This document shows positions 34,873 to 46,083 of a stretch of DNA of 64,000 bases, in pieces. Numbering within the stretch: the first letter of the stretch is position 1; each line of letters opens with the position of its first letter. A model generated the notes under the pieces. That model made no database searches and was not told the DNA's origin. It saw nothing but the letters and a program-made list of their open reading frames with translations. Origin of the DNA: Bolinopsis microptera (Eukaryota > Ctenophora > Tentaculata > Lobata > Bolinopsidae); NCBI RefSeq assembly GCF_026151205.1, contig NC_087072.1:16445669-16509668 (forward strand), written 5' to 3'. A program made the translations under genes and the position numbers.

Positions 34873-36260
34873 CCTGCTACACAACATGAAGGCTTTGATT
34901 TGCTTTTAATTTAAGAGCTATAATGTGTATGAGAAAAATCAACTATAACAGGTTTAGATGTTTACCTGAATTCTGCATCGTTCGATAGCAACTCCATTTA
35001 TACATCTAGTCAGCAAGCATTTACTGTACGTGTATTCCACCAGTACTTGCGATCTTGGTTGCAGCTTTCACATGTTTTATGGGTCCAACTTTCGCAGTTA
35101 ATGGCTTCTACCTTGCGAGTTCGTAGAAGGTAGACCATTTCTTGCTGTCACGGGCTAACTAAATGGCATAGGAACATTTAGGAGCGACCAAAGCAGCCTC
35201 ATTCAGTGCTTTCTTCTTCGTTCTCTTCGTCAGTCCAAAGTAGTTGAGTAGAGCTGGTAAGTATGGTACCCAATCTCTACCGTAAAGAGCTGAGCTTTCC
35301 AAACGCACCTGTCGATGCCAGCTCTCTGTTGTACCGTACTTATTTACGCACGACTTGGTCACTGAAATTACTCTCGTCACCACAAGTCAGTTCAATCAGA
35401 ATTACTTCTCTCTACAATGTCAGGTCTCTCGGATGTGTTGTAGATTTGTTGTAGAACTGGGCAGGTATCGTGTCCTCGTCCCAGATCAGCATCCAGTCTT
35501 TCGCCCTCTCGAACGGCATCTCCTTCCTCAACTTCAGCTTATCATAGCTCCCATCCTCCAACTTGAACCGTAACGATTATTTGTCGAAGGGCGTGGAAAA
35601 TGCGGAATTGTACGTCTTGAGTTGGTCTAGCAAGGCTCCAGCTATGACACGCAGAACGTTGTCATGCCCCCAGTTGTATCTCTTGGAGTTTCTTGCTACA
35701 CTACAGACACTAGACAGCCAGGAGCTGGTTAAAGTTACACGTCTTCCAAAAGTTTCCTGTGCTCGAATAGTTTCACAGCTTCATATATTAGCAGGGGTAT
35801 TAGCCAAATCCTTTTGTCGAGTTTAGATGGAATTTAAGGAGAGCTGGGCTCATCTTGTAGTTGTAGATGAGGTTGTTCCAATAAAGTCTAATTGCGTTGT
35901 GTCTCCCATGTCAAGAACCTGCCCTGTACTACCTTGTTCACCGGGGAGGACTCATGTTTACATCTGAGTCCTGCTCGGTCTTTAGTTACTACTCCAAACA
36001 GCTCCTGGAAGTAGAGATCTCGCTCCCTAGCAGTCAGCTCCGCCGTATACGACCATTTTGAGCTGTTATTGTAGGCTTGTTATATAAGGCTTCTATACAT
36101 TTAGTGTTATCACTGTTCTTTAAGGCGTGTCCCTTTGATACCTGAAGAGACTTGTATTAAACTAAATTGATAATTCATTGCGATTATAATCATGATAGAA
36201 ACTTTGATGAACCTATTAATTATATTATAGTATTATGATTATTATATAGTGCAATAAGAG
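34873..36260 (+). repeat. Segmental duplication, copy B
   Basis: Longer partner of 33706-34330. It keeps about 1 kb of minus-strand R2-like remnant between the shared ends. Confidence 0.7.
35080..36060 (-). pseudogene. Diverged R2-like element remnant, C-terminal third
   Basis: Minus-strand segments correspond in order to the 41795-45190 protein: YTAELTARERDLYFQELFGV (near 36050-35990), VVQGRFLTW (35945-35920), and WVPYLPALLNYFGLTKRTKK with EAALVAPKCSYAI at 35280-35165. Frames are broken, and divergence from the full-length element is much greater than that of the copy at 40297. Confidence 0.7.
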
Positions 36261-36714
36261 TTTCTACCTTTTTAACCCTGCACTAAGCTAAAATATATTA
36301 ATTTAATCTGAAAATCACTTAAAATCTTACCTAAAAATTGCAGTCTAGCCTGATTGCGACATCATTAGAAGAGAGAAATAATTGAAATCCAATTCAGCAA
36401 CAGACAAGAAACCATACTTCCTGCAAATTTGGTAGTAATAAAGTCATGTCAACCTAGGAAATTGTTTCAGAGTATTTCTCTGATTCTGTCGTGTTGATCA
36501 TCATTTCACAATGCCTCAGCCGTACTAAAACACAACCTACGATTTGAAAGGGCTCCCGTATGTTTGTTTTATGTGGGCAACATGGTAGAATACACACGCT
36601 ATACACTGTGGTTTCAGAGCGGATACTAATCTCATGCTGCAGTGTTAATAAGCATGAAAGTACAGAATAAGAAGGTAACAAAATCTTATCGACTACACAA
36701 ATTCAGGTTATTAA

Positions 36715-37635
36715 ATGATAAAACAACTTCTTATCTACTCCAGCCCTAATGTCATAACTGATCACATATTATCTCACCACCTCCCTATATTTACAATATT
36801 TGACTGGGAAATTAGCAAGACCAAAAATATTCACAAGCACACTCAATATTATGACTATTATAAATCAAACACTGATAAATTTGCTGAAGTCTTGGGTAAC
36901 AAACTAGACAAGAGGAAGTGTGTCAAACAGTATTATATATTCATTCAATTAAATCAAGTGATGCAATACAAACTAGACAATGAACCAATTATAGATTTTA
37001 CTAACTTTCATGATATCTTTAAAAACAGCATTGACGAAACCTGCAAACTAGCTGTACCCAAAACCACTAAGCGCACTATCCAGAACAACCCCTAGATTAC
37101 TGGCGGGATTATAGCCTCAGTAAACCACTGCCATGGACTGTATGATGACTGGGCAAAAGTCAGGAAAGTTAAGTGTAAACAAGGCGAAACTGACACAAAA
37201 GGGGGCACATGCCTGTGTTCTATCTGCTGTAATAAAAGATACCGTTATGATGACTACATATAGAAATATAGAAAGGCTCTAAAAAAGGTTCGTAAAAAGG
37301 CAGTATCTGAATATTATTCTGACAAGTTTCTTGAAACTCAGGGAAACTCCAAGAAAACCTGGGAGCTGATAAATAAAATTCGTGGCAAACAGAAACGTGA
37401 TATCAGACCTATATTTACCATAGACAATGAAAAGATAACTGATCGCAGAGTTATAGCTAATGAATTCAATATAAGTATTTTGTATCCCTAGCATCTAACC
37501 TTAATGCAGCCTACACAGAACTAGGAGAGATACAAATAAATCAGCTTCCAAGTTTCTGTGACTTCTTACCTAAATCGAATACAGCTAATATATATCTACA
37601 TGACTGCTCACCTGATGAGGCTAATATAATGTAAC
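36715..37635 (+). pseudogene. LINE fragment: end of endonuclease and linker before reverse transcriptase
   Basis: The frame at 36715-37095 begins with LLIYSSPNVITDHILSHHLP, the last conserved block of an APE-type LINE endonuclease. After an in-frame TAG and another stop, coding-like sequence resumes (KKTWELINKIRGKQKRDI, then FVSLASNLNAAY), which is the linker usually found before the polymerase in Jockey/CR1-type elements. The polymerase is missing. Confidence 0.6.
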
Positions 37636-38769
37636 TTGCCCAAGCGATAATCATGTTATTGTATGACTCCTACATTTAGGCTGTGATTAAGAGGTAAATA
37701 GGGGTGTGATAACCTAAGACTAGGAGGGTACAAAGTTACGGCCACGGTCCTTTTAAGTTTCGATTGTTTAATATTTAGCTGAAAATACGACACCGATAAT
37801 AGGTAAATACCGATTAAACGATTGGTATTGGTCAATATACTCACCATGTATAATTAATCTCAGCAATAATGGATACTAATCCGAACAGCCGGCCTGCCAG
37901 GCCTGGTAACATAGTAATGTATCTCTTGACATATATTAATGATATTGAAATACGATATTTTGGGGAAATGTGTTATGATCGGCCTATGCTGCTCAGAAGT
38001 AGAACCTAAATAGTCGAACAAGCCTATTAAACCAATTTAAACATTCAACAACCATGCTACTTCATAAATCAATGATTGAAAATTGAAATATCAAAATTGG
38101 ACAGTGATCTTGACTTACCCTTATTATAAGGGCCTTATACAATATATATATATATGTACATATATTAAATCAGTTTCTGTATAAAAGCATTTAAACCGGC
38201 GTTGACAGTTTTGAAGTTCCTGTAAAAGAGGACATTAGTTTCTAGTAACTGAACTAACTTACACAAACTCAAACAAGTCAGTCGAGTTTCTGTATTTGCT
38301 TAATAAGCTGGTAATCGTACCGTCCCCAATGTAAATGAAAATATTCCTGACCTTCAATTTGCTGAGTAATAGATCATACGGAATTAATGAATTAAATGGT
38401 TTCAGCCCAAGATTGCTTAATTACTACAAAACACAACAGGTTCTTAGTTCTAAAACGACAACTGTTCCATGTTCTATCAAAATTGAGAAGAAACGTAACT
38501 AAAGCTCAAAAGATAGATTCTTGATATCTCTTCCGTTACGAAAATCAGCTGGTTCATATGATTAATGAAGAAGATTCGCATACACGATTTAAAATAAAAG
38601 TAGAAACGTAATCGAAAGACAAACTGAACAAATGAAGATTTAGTCTCGAAACGAGCTATATATAAGAGTATAACGTAGCGCTCGACTCCAAATAGAATTC
38701 AAATAAAAATGCGCTCCGGTAGTTTCAACTCCCAGCAGCTGGGAGTTGGAAAACTGGAATTCACGTTAC
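37636..38769. other. No gene recognised
   Basis: AT-rich sequence with a short (TA)n run near 38140-38160. Nothing else is supported. Confidence 0.5.
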
Positions 38770-39540
38770 TGTCGCTGTGAGAAGCATTATTGAGTGCGCG
38801 GCGCGGCACAGTAACGCATCGCGCTACAAGCTAGATCGGTTCACCTAACCATGTGCTTTCGCGCCACTGCGGGCGCGCTTGTTTCACAAGGAATTTATCA
38901 CGAATAAAAAGTGTGAGTTTCGAGAATCATGGGCGTTCGGCAGTGTAAAGAAACAATACAGTGCAGTACAACTAACTGAGCTTTCTGAAAATTTGATAAT
39001 ATTAATCTCAAATCTTATCCAACGAGAAATTTGTCGAACACAAATTATTCAAAGCGGCGAACAAATGTGAAATGACTAAAAGGACACGCGCGGCGTCGGA
39101 TATGAGGACAAAAGCGCGGGTAATTTTGGCACCACTGTACAGTGGTGCCAAAATCGTTGGGTGGGTTCATGGCTAGAGCCCTTTTTACCGCCGTGAGGCG
39201 GGCGCGCGCTACTGCAAGCGCAAGGGCTCTGGATAGAGCAACTAGATCGGCGAGATGCACTACTGTGCCTCGCCGAGCTGCGATGAATTGACATCGTCAA
39301 CTAACGAGATGCGCAACTGGGCCTCGCCGAGCTGCGAAGAATTGACATCGTCAATTAAGAGCTTGCTAAAGTGCTGAACCGTTGAACGTGTGACATACAA
39401 ATTGTACACTTATCTTCGATCAGCATAATGAAGATCGCGGGCACTTGATTCACGATGTCAATCCTTCGCATCTCGCCGATCTGCATACGAGAAAATGCGC
39501 GGCGTGACCCAGTAGTGCATCGCGCTACAACACGGGCACG
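38770..39540. repeat. GC-rich palindromic repeat cluster 2
   Basis: Shares modules with 28140-29760: GCGCGGCGCGGCACAGTAACGC, in part, at 38797-38818; GCCGAGCTGC with TTGACATCGTCAA twice at 39270-39360; and GATGTCAATCCTTCGCA at 39453. The order differs from cluster 1, so modules have been shuffled. Confidence 0.6.
39123..39154. repeat. Perfect 32-bp palindrome, no spacer
   Basis: ATTTTGGCACCACTGT is followed directly by its reverse complement. Confidence 0.95.
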
Positions 39541-40296
39541 TACGTACTTGTAAAAGTTGTGGCTGTTTTTATCTGACCTGAAATTAAAAAACCATGTACA
39601 CGTATCGCATTATTGTCGACATGACAAACGAAATAAGCAAAACATGATAATTTTGAATAATATTGAACATTTTAAAACATACAAATTAACATTAAAACAA
39701 ACAAATTTCTGGAATGAACTGAAAATCAAGTTTGTAGGTTTATAACCTACTATACCAGGACGCGCGCCGAGTTGGACTGTACTCGTCGACAAACAAATAT
39801 TTTACGAGTATCACCAGTTAAAATCAAGTTTGATTTCTCCCTAGACTGAAAAAAAAATTAGAAAACTTTATATCATCTGTGCAGATTTATATAAAGTTTA
39901 TTTTAAAGCTTAAAGAACATCTTATCCATTAATATTCACAATCAATTCTGTAAGAAGTTAACGATAGTGTTTAGTGGTGGTTCATGAGTTGAGTGGGTTG
40001 CCATAGCATTAGCCATGTTCCATCTATCATCTTTGTAGCGAGGGGTAATCTTTGTACGTAATTGGTAATACCGCTCGGTTAAATTTAGGTCAGACTAGTA
40101 ATCGTTTTAGTTAGACTTGTAATCACATTTTGTGGATAAACTTAGCAATTTTGACTTCAGAATCATCGACTATATTTGTTCAGGATCTGAGGAATGTACC
40201 CTTGCATGTTCATCTCTAAAGTTTGCCTAACTGGTTTAAGATTAATCGACATCATAGTATTATTAAAATCAGACCACATTTCTCGAAATTTGAGCT
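39541..40296. other. No gene recognised
   Basis: AT-rich sequence between repeat cluster 2 and the R2-like pair. No frame with domain support. Confidence 0.5.
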
Positions 40297-41534
40297 GGAA
40301 ATTTGACATCTGGAAAGACTGATGACCCCTGCGATTGCTTTGGATTGAATCTTAAAAGACTATCGGACTTATACAAGTTCCTTCAGGTGTCCAAAGGTTA
40401 CTCTCTAAAGAACAGCAAGGATCCTAAAGTTAAGGAGGTCTACGAGCACAGGGCCAAGAAACAAGAAGGGAGCAGTCGGTGGGGTTACACTAATGAGCTG
40501 AGTGCTAGAGAAAGAGATCTCTACTTCAGAGAGTTAGTAGGGGTAACAGTGCAAGGCAGGATGGGCTTGGGATCCAAGAGGAGTGTAGCCAGTGAAAAGG
40601 AAAAACTGAAAGAACTGGTATCCCACATCTCAGAGCAGGATATCCTGTTGACACTGGTAGACAAGGGAGTTCAAGGACAATTCTTAACATGGGAAAACAC
40701 CATGCAGCTAGACCTAGGTTGGAACAACCTTATTTACAACTACAAGATGAGCCCTGCTCTTCTTAAGTTCCACCTCAATGCAACCCATGACGTTGCAAAT
40801 ACTCCAGCAAACATGAGCCTGTGGAACTATGCTGACACAGGACACTGTCCACTTTGCGGATGGAGACACTGCAACATTAAGCACATTTTGGTAGCTTGCA
40901 ACTTCTCGCTGAACAACAAACGATACAATTGGAGGCATGACAACGTGCTGCGGGTCATTGCGAAATCCCTACTGGATCAAATCGAGAAGTTCAACAACAA
41001 AGATTTTAAACTTGAAGTTCAGGACTGGACAGGCTTCAAGTAATCTAGCAGCTGTTACCAAAAACCGAAGACGAAGATGAAAAGAGAGAGCCCTTTTGAG
41101 AAAGACCAAGATTGGCAGATTATCTGGGACGAAGATGACCTCCCAGCACAGTTCCCCCAGCACATTTACGGAACTGCAGAACGTCCCGATATTGTAGTCT
41201 GGTCTGATAAAGGAAAGGTGGTCATATTAGTAGAGTTGACAGTTGGTGACGAGAGTAACTTTAGTGACCAAGTAGAACGTAAACAAGCACGTTACAACAG
41301 AGAGCTTATTCCTGGGCTGCATGGCAGTGGGTGGAAAGCACAAAGACCCACTGTTCTACCATCAACTGAGTGAGCTGAGTGTTGGGCCCTTAAAACATTG
41401 TTTAAAGCCACACCTGGAATCTCAAGTACCAGGATCAGTGATGGAAGCTAAGCAGATACATAGATGGAGTTGCTATCGAAAGATATAGAACTCAGGTATC
41501 CAACATCGTACCTTGATTATATTGTAGTATTTTC
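40297..41534 (+). mobile_element. Internally deleted R2-like element, upstream of the full copy
   Basis: Begins with the same 5' segment as the full element (GACATCTGGAAAGACTGATG) and jumps after CCCCTGCG to TTGCTTTGGATTGAATC, removing what corresponds to 41697-43956. The rest is nearly identical to 43957-45340. It differs by a C to A change making a TAA at 41041, and by a second deletion of about 190 bp joining at GCACAAAGACC. A 246-codon frame (40303-41043) remains and keeps the zinc knuckle region (CPLCGWRHCNIKH). It ends with the same GATTATATTGTAGTATTTT tail, right where the full copy begins. Confidence 0.8.
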
Positions 41535-44500
41535 TCACAATGGAAATGGACATGGCGCCTTGCAGGGAGGCGAGTTTCACTGTTGACAGCGGGAAAGACA
41601 GCTGACTCTGACGAAAGTGTTAGTGACTCTTGGGAAAGACCGAGTGACGCCTGGGAAAGACTGGTGACATCTGGAAAGACTGATGACCCCTGCGAAAGTG
41701 CAGAGTTTAGCAATAGGCTTAGTAGGCCCCCGCTTTACAGAAAGCAATCACTACAAAACAATATACAGATAAATGCCTCAAGACCTCCGATCAGGTGGGG
41801 AGCATCAAAGGTCAACCCGGATTAACTGATGAAGGACCTTTGAGAAAGGACGACAATATTTGTCAATGGTGCAAGCGCGAGTTCAAACAAGTCGCAAAAC
41901 ATCTGTGGAGATGTAAGATGAGACCGGCGGAGCTCATAACCGAGCCTCAGGTGAGGGGAGATGACATCCGTAATAATTTGTCGGAGCAGGGAACAAGCCA
42001 GGTTTACAACCACAGCGCAGAAACGGGACCTGCAAGCTCTGATATACAGTTCCACTTTAAAGACTTAGAACCGCCTGCCATAGGGATGGAGGCCACAAAG
42101 AAACTTAAACTACCAACAGCAGCAGAGAAGGGAGTATGGAAGGGAATTGATGAAGACCTGATTGTTTTGGTGAACAATGTAGCAGCAGAGGACGTGGAGT
42201 CCCGACTGGAGAAGGTAGAAAAGCTGGTATACAGCTATCTGGAAAGCAGATTCGGTGAAGAGGAAGCGAAGAAACCTCGTGTTCCCCAGAAGGAAAAGGA
42301 GAACAAGGAGACAAAAGTTATTCGCTTGGCCAAGAGAGAGGCTAAGAGAAACAAGAAAGATGCTAGGAGAAGCAATGATCAGAATATGTTGGCTCAAGCT
42401 AAGACTGAGTACCTGAGACTCGTGCGCTTACACAACAAAAGCCGTCGTAATGAGCTCAGGAAGAAGAAGAATAAGGAGAGCAAAAAGGAACAGTCACAGT
42501 TTAAACAAAACCCATTTCAATTTGGAAGGAAACTGCTGGACGGGGATAAGAAGAACAAACCCCCTAATTTCTCCAAGGAAGTGGCTGACAGATTCTTTAA
42601 GAATGAGTACTGTGATAAGGAGAGAAGTGCTCTATATGTAAAGCTTAAAGGACTGCCCGATGCCCCAGTACCAAAGACTGCATTTGAGATGGAGAGATTG
42701 GACTGGGATGAGTTTCAAACGAAGCTGAAAAGCCGTAGAAATAAATCATCACCTGGTCCGAATGGAGTCCCATATCTGGTATATAAGAGATGTCCCAGAA
42801 TGGCGAAAGCAGTATTCAAATTGCTGGATTCTCTATGGGAAAGCCAGAGAGTCCCGCTGCAATGGCGAGTAGGTGAAGCCATTCTGATAGCAAAAACTGA
42901 GGATTTAGATGACCCTAGTAAGTTCAGAAACATCACTAAAACAAACACTAGTGGGAAGTTGCAGATGGGATTACTAGCGGACAGAATGCTAGAGTATATG
43001 GTCAGCAATAGCTACATAGACACGTCTATCCAGAAAGGATTCCTGCGTAAGACACCAGGTTGCCTCGAGCATACTCAGGCTCTGATGGAAGAGTTGAAGG
43101 ATGCCAAATCTAATAGACGACAGATCTTTGCAGTTTGGGTGGACCTAATGAACGCGTACGGCCGGGTTCCCCACAACTTGATAATATATGCTCTAAGACA
43201 TTATAAGTTCCCAAACTGGCTCATAGAATATATGTTTAAGTACTATGATGAGCTGATTGTGAGAGTGGTGACAAAGGACTGGAAAACAAACTGGTTCTTT
43301 TATATGTTAGGTCTTTTTCAGGGCGACCCTCTATCGGTTGTACTGTTCTTAATAGTTTTCAACCTACTATTGGATCTCCTGAAAAATCAAAGCGACTTGG
43401 GTTACAAGCCGTCTTTTAGTTCTAGCAGCACGTCAAGTCGTGCTTTTGCTGACGACCTAACTCTGATGTCTCCCAGGCTGGAAAAGATGAAGAAGCTAAT
43501 AGATGTGATGGAAAGATTTCTTACTTGGTCAAGGAAAATGAAAGCCAAGCCGAGTAAATGCGTATCCCTGGGGATGAAGGTTATAGATGGAAGGTATGTG
43601 TCCTATGACCCTGAAATTTTCATAGATGGAGCTCAAATCCAGTTTATTGGAAATACACCGATGAAGTTTCTTGGCCATTGGATATATGTGGATCTGGGCC
43701 TTAAAGATACCAAGAAGCTGATAGAAGACAAACTGATTACACTGTTTCAGGCAGTGGACGGATCAGGCCTTAATGGAGTGATGAAATGCTGGATTTACAA
43801 CAACCTCCTAACCAGCAAGTTCTCCTGGGACCTGATGATCTACAATCTCCCGGTTAGTTTTGTCAAAGATCTTGAAGCAATATGTACGAAGTATCTGAAG
43901 AAATGGCTAGGTGTAACAAAGACAATTACTGTCAGTGTGCTTTACAGAAATAAGGATTGCTTTGGATTGAATCTTAAAAGACTATCGGACTTATACAAGT
44001 TCCTTCAGGTGTCCAAAGGTTACTCTCTAAAGAACAGCAAGGATCCTAAAGTTAAGGAGGTCTACGAGCACAGGGCCAAGAAACAAGAAGGGAGCAGTCG
44101 GTGGGGTTACACTAATGAGCTGAGTGCTAGAGAAAGAGATCTCTACTTCAGAGAGTTAGTAGGGGTAACAGTGCAAGGCAGGATGGGCTTGGGATCCAAG
44201 AGGAGTGTAGCCAGTGAAAAGGAAAAACTGAAAGAACTGGTATCCCACATCTCAGAGCAGGATATCCTGTTGACACTGGTAGACAAGGGAGTTCAAGGAC
44301 AATTCTTAACATGGGAAAACACCATGCAGCTAGACCTAGGTTGGAACAACCTTATTTACAACTACAAGATGAGCCCTGCTCTTCTTAAGTTCCACCTCAA
44401 TGCAACCCATGACGTTGCAAATACTCCAGCAAACATGAGCCTGTGGAACTATGCTGACACAGGACACTGTCCACTTTGCGGATGGAGACACTGCAACATT

Positions 44501-45351
44501 AAGCACATTTTGGTAGCTTGCAACTTCTCGCTGAACAACAAACGATACAATTGGAGGCATGACAACGTGCTGCGGGTCATTGCGAAATCCCTACTGGATC
44601 AAATCGAGAAGTTCAACAACAAAGATTTTAAACTTGAAGTTCAGGACTGGACAGGCTTCAAGTCATCTAGCAGCTGTTACCAAAAACCGAAGACGAAGAT
44701 GAAAAGAGAGAGCCCTTTTGAGAAAGACCAAGATTGGCAGATTATCTGGGACGAAGATGACCTCCCAGCACAGTTCCCCCAGCACATTTACGGAACTGCA
44801 GAACGTCCCGATATTGTAGTCTGGTCTGATAAAGGAAAGGTGGTCATATTAGTAGAGTTGACAGTTGGTGACGAGAGTAACTTTAGTGACCAAGTAGAAC
44901 GTAAACAAGCACGTTACAACAGAGAGCTTATTCCTGGGCTGCATGGCAGTGGGTGGAAAGCTCAGCTTTTTACGGTAGAGGTTGGGTGTAGAGGCTTCTG
45001 GCATCATACCTTACCAGCCCTACTAAACTACTTTGGTGTTACAAAGAGAGTAAAGAAAGCAGTGTTCCAAGAGGCGGCTTTGGTTGCTCTCAGATGTTCC
45101 TATGCAATCTGGTTAGCAAGAGAAAACAAGAAGTGGAGTCCCTGCTACAACATCGCACAAAGACCCACTGTTCTACCATCAACTGAGTGAGCTGAGTGTT
45201 GGGCCCTTAAAACATTGTTTAAAGCCACACCTGGAATCTCAAGTACCAGGATCAGTGATGGAAGCTAAGCAGATACATAGATGGAGTTGCTATCGAAAGA
45301 TATAGAACTCAGGTATCCAACATCGTACCTTGATTATATTGTAGTATTTTC
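41535..45351 (+). mobile_element. Full-length R2-like (restriction-like endonuclease) non-LTR retrotransposon
   Basis: About 260 bp of 5' sequence, one 3.4-kb frame and about 160 bp of 3' sequence ending in GATTATATTGTAGTATTTT. The left boundary is set by the end of the identical tail of the preceding copy. There is no poly-A tail. The flanks do not resemble 28S rDNA, so if the family is site-specific the target is something else. Confidence 0.75.
41795..45190 (+). CDS. R2-like retrotransposon protein: zinc finger, reverse transcriptase, zinc knuckle, restriction-like endonuclease
   Basis: About 1,131 codons to TGA at 45188-45190. Domains in order: an N-terminal zinc finger (CQWCKREFKQVAKHLWRC, about residues 24-41); a basic linker rich in Lys/Arg; reverse transcriptase with SSPGPNGVPYLVYK, QKGFLRKTPGCLEHTQAL, VWVDLMNAYGRVPH, LFQGDPLSVVLF and the catalytic FADDLTLMS; a C-terminal knuckle (CPLCGWRHCNIKHILVAC); then a PD-(D/E)XK nuclease with RPDIVVWS, VILVELTVGDESN and KQARYNREL. 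This is the single-ORF plan of R2/R4/NeSL-type elements, where reverse transcription is primed at a nick made by the nuclease. The frame has no ATG near its start. An upstream frame (41583-41825) overlaps it and may supply the start. It is intact, hence potentially active. Confidence 0.85.
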   Translation: MGSIKGQPGLTDEGPLRKDDNICQWCKREFKQVAKHLWRCKMRPAELITEPQVRGDDIRNNLSEQGTSQVYNHSAETGPASSDIQFHFKDLEPPAIGMEATKKLKLPTAAEKGVWKGIDEDLIVLVNNVAAEDVESRLEKVEKLVYSYLESRFGEEEAKKPRVPQKEKENKETKVIRLAKREAKRNKKDARRSNDQNMLAQAKTEYLRLVRLHNKSRRNELRKKKNKESKKEQSQFKQNPFQFGRKLLDGDKKNKPPNFSKEVADRFFKNEYCDKERSALYVKLKGLPDAPVPKTAFEMERLDWDEFQTKLKSRRNKSSPGPNGVPYLVYKRCPRMAKAVFKLLDSLWESQRVPLQWRVGEAILIAKTEDLDDPSKFRNITKTNTSGKLQMGLLADRMLEYMVSNSYIDTSIQKGFLRKTPGCLEHTQALMEELKDAKSNRRQIFAVWVDLMNAYGRVPHNLIIYALRHYKFPNWLIEYMFKYYDELIVRVVTKDWKTNWFFYMLGLFQGDPLSVVLFLIVFNLLLDLLKNQSDLGYKPSFSSSSTSSRAFADDLTLMSPRLEKMKKLIDVMERFLTWSRKMKAKPSKCVSLGMKVIDGRYVSYDPEIFIDGAQIQFIGNTPMKFLGHWIYVDLGLKDTKKLIEDKLITLFQAVDGSGLNGVMKCWIYNNLLTSKFSWDLMIYNLPVSFVKDLEAICTKYLKKWLGVTKTITVSVLYRNKDCFGLNLKRLSDLYKFLQVSKGYSLKNSKDPKVKEVYEHRAKKQEGSSRWGYTNELSARERDLYFRELVGVTVQGRMGLGSKRSVASEKEKLKELVSHISEQDILLTLVDKGVQGQFLTWENTMQLDLGWNNLIYNYKMSPALLKFHLNATHDVANTPANMSLWNYADTGHCPLCGWRHCNIKHILVACNFSLNNKRYNWRHDNVLRVIAKSLLDQIEKFNNKDFKLEVQDWTGFKSSSSCYQKPKTKMKRESPFEKDQDWQIIWDEDDLPAQFPQHIYGTAERPDIVVWSDKGKVVILVELTVGDESNFSDQVERKQARYNRELIPGLHGSGWKAQLFTVEVGCRGFWHHTLPALLNYFGVTKRVKKAVFQEAALVALRCSYAIWLARENKKWSPCYNIAQRPTVLPSTE

Positions 45352-46083
45352 CCTTGAGGAACTTACTAAACTAATAGACTTTGCCATGAAAAGTGGTGAG
45401 CACTTGCTAATTGCTAATGCTATAATGTAGATGACTATTTTGACAAGCCCGATGTATTTTAAATATCTTATAATTTAATTGTTTGAGTAGAGCAAGGTGA
45501 ATATTATACATTTATTAGTTTCTCTTATACTGTGGTAGACACTAGTTGGTAGACACCACTGTCAGTGGACCGCTTTTCTTTAGACTTAAATATCTTTTTT
45601 ACCAGTTTTCCAGAAAACGACACTGAACATGTGACATGGTCATGGTTCACAGTATTGAAATTGTATAAAACGAAGCATTAATAGACCACCTTAGTTATCC
45701 AGACTCGTGTAGCTCAGCATATCAAGAAAGAAAAATGCCATCACTACAGTTACTAGTCGGATTACACTATAGCATAGCTTTTTCATTACACCAAGTGATG
45801 TGTACCAATTAAAATGAGGGTGGAACATCATTCGGCTCATAATGGCGTTATTGAGGATGTTATTAAAACATTACAGCTGACCACAAAAAGTTCATTTATT
45901 CCAAGTTTGACATAAATACCGTCCAGGTTGAACAATGATTTCTCGACAGGATATTTCGTCGTCTATTTTCCTTTGACAAAACCAGCTCCTGCTTATAATA
46001 CATTGTCATTTTTCAATCTTAGCATTCCTTCGTTTGAGAGATCAGAACAGTCAAAGCTCTGATTTCACGTAGGAGCTATTGCG
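45352..46083. other. Between the R2-like pair and the receptor gene
   Basis: AT-rich sequence, presumed to hold the 5' flank of the receptor gene; no core promoter motif could be assigned. Confidence 0.4.

Noticed and set aside
42105-43008. Minus-strand frames inside the R2-like element
   Set aside because: Shadows of the well-supported plus-strand reverse transcriptase frame.
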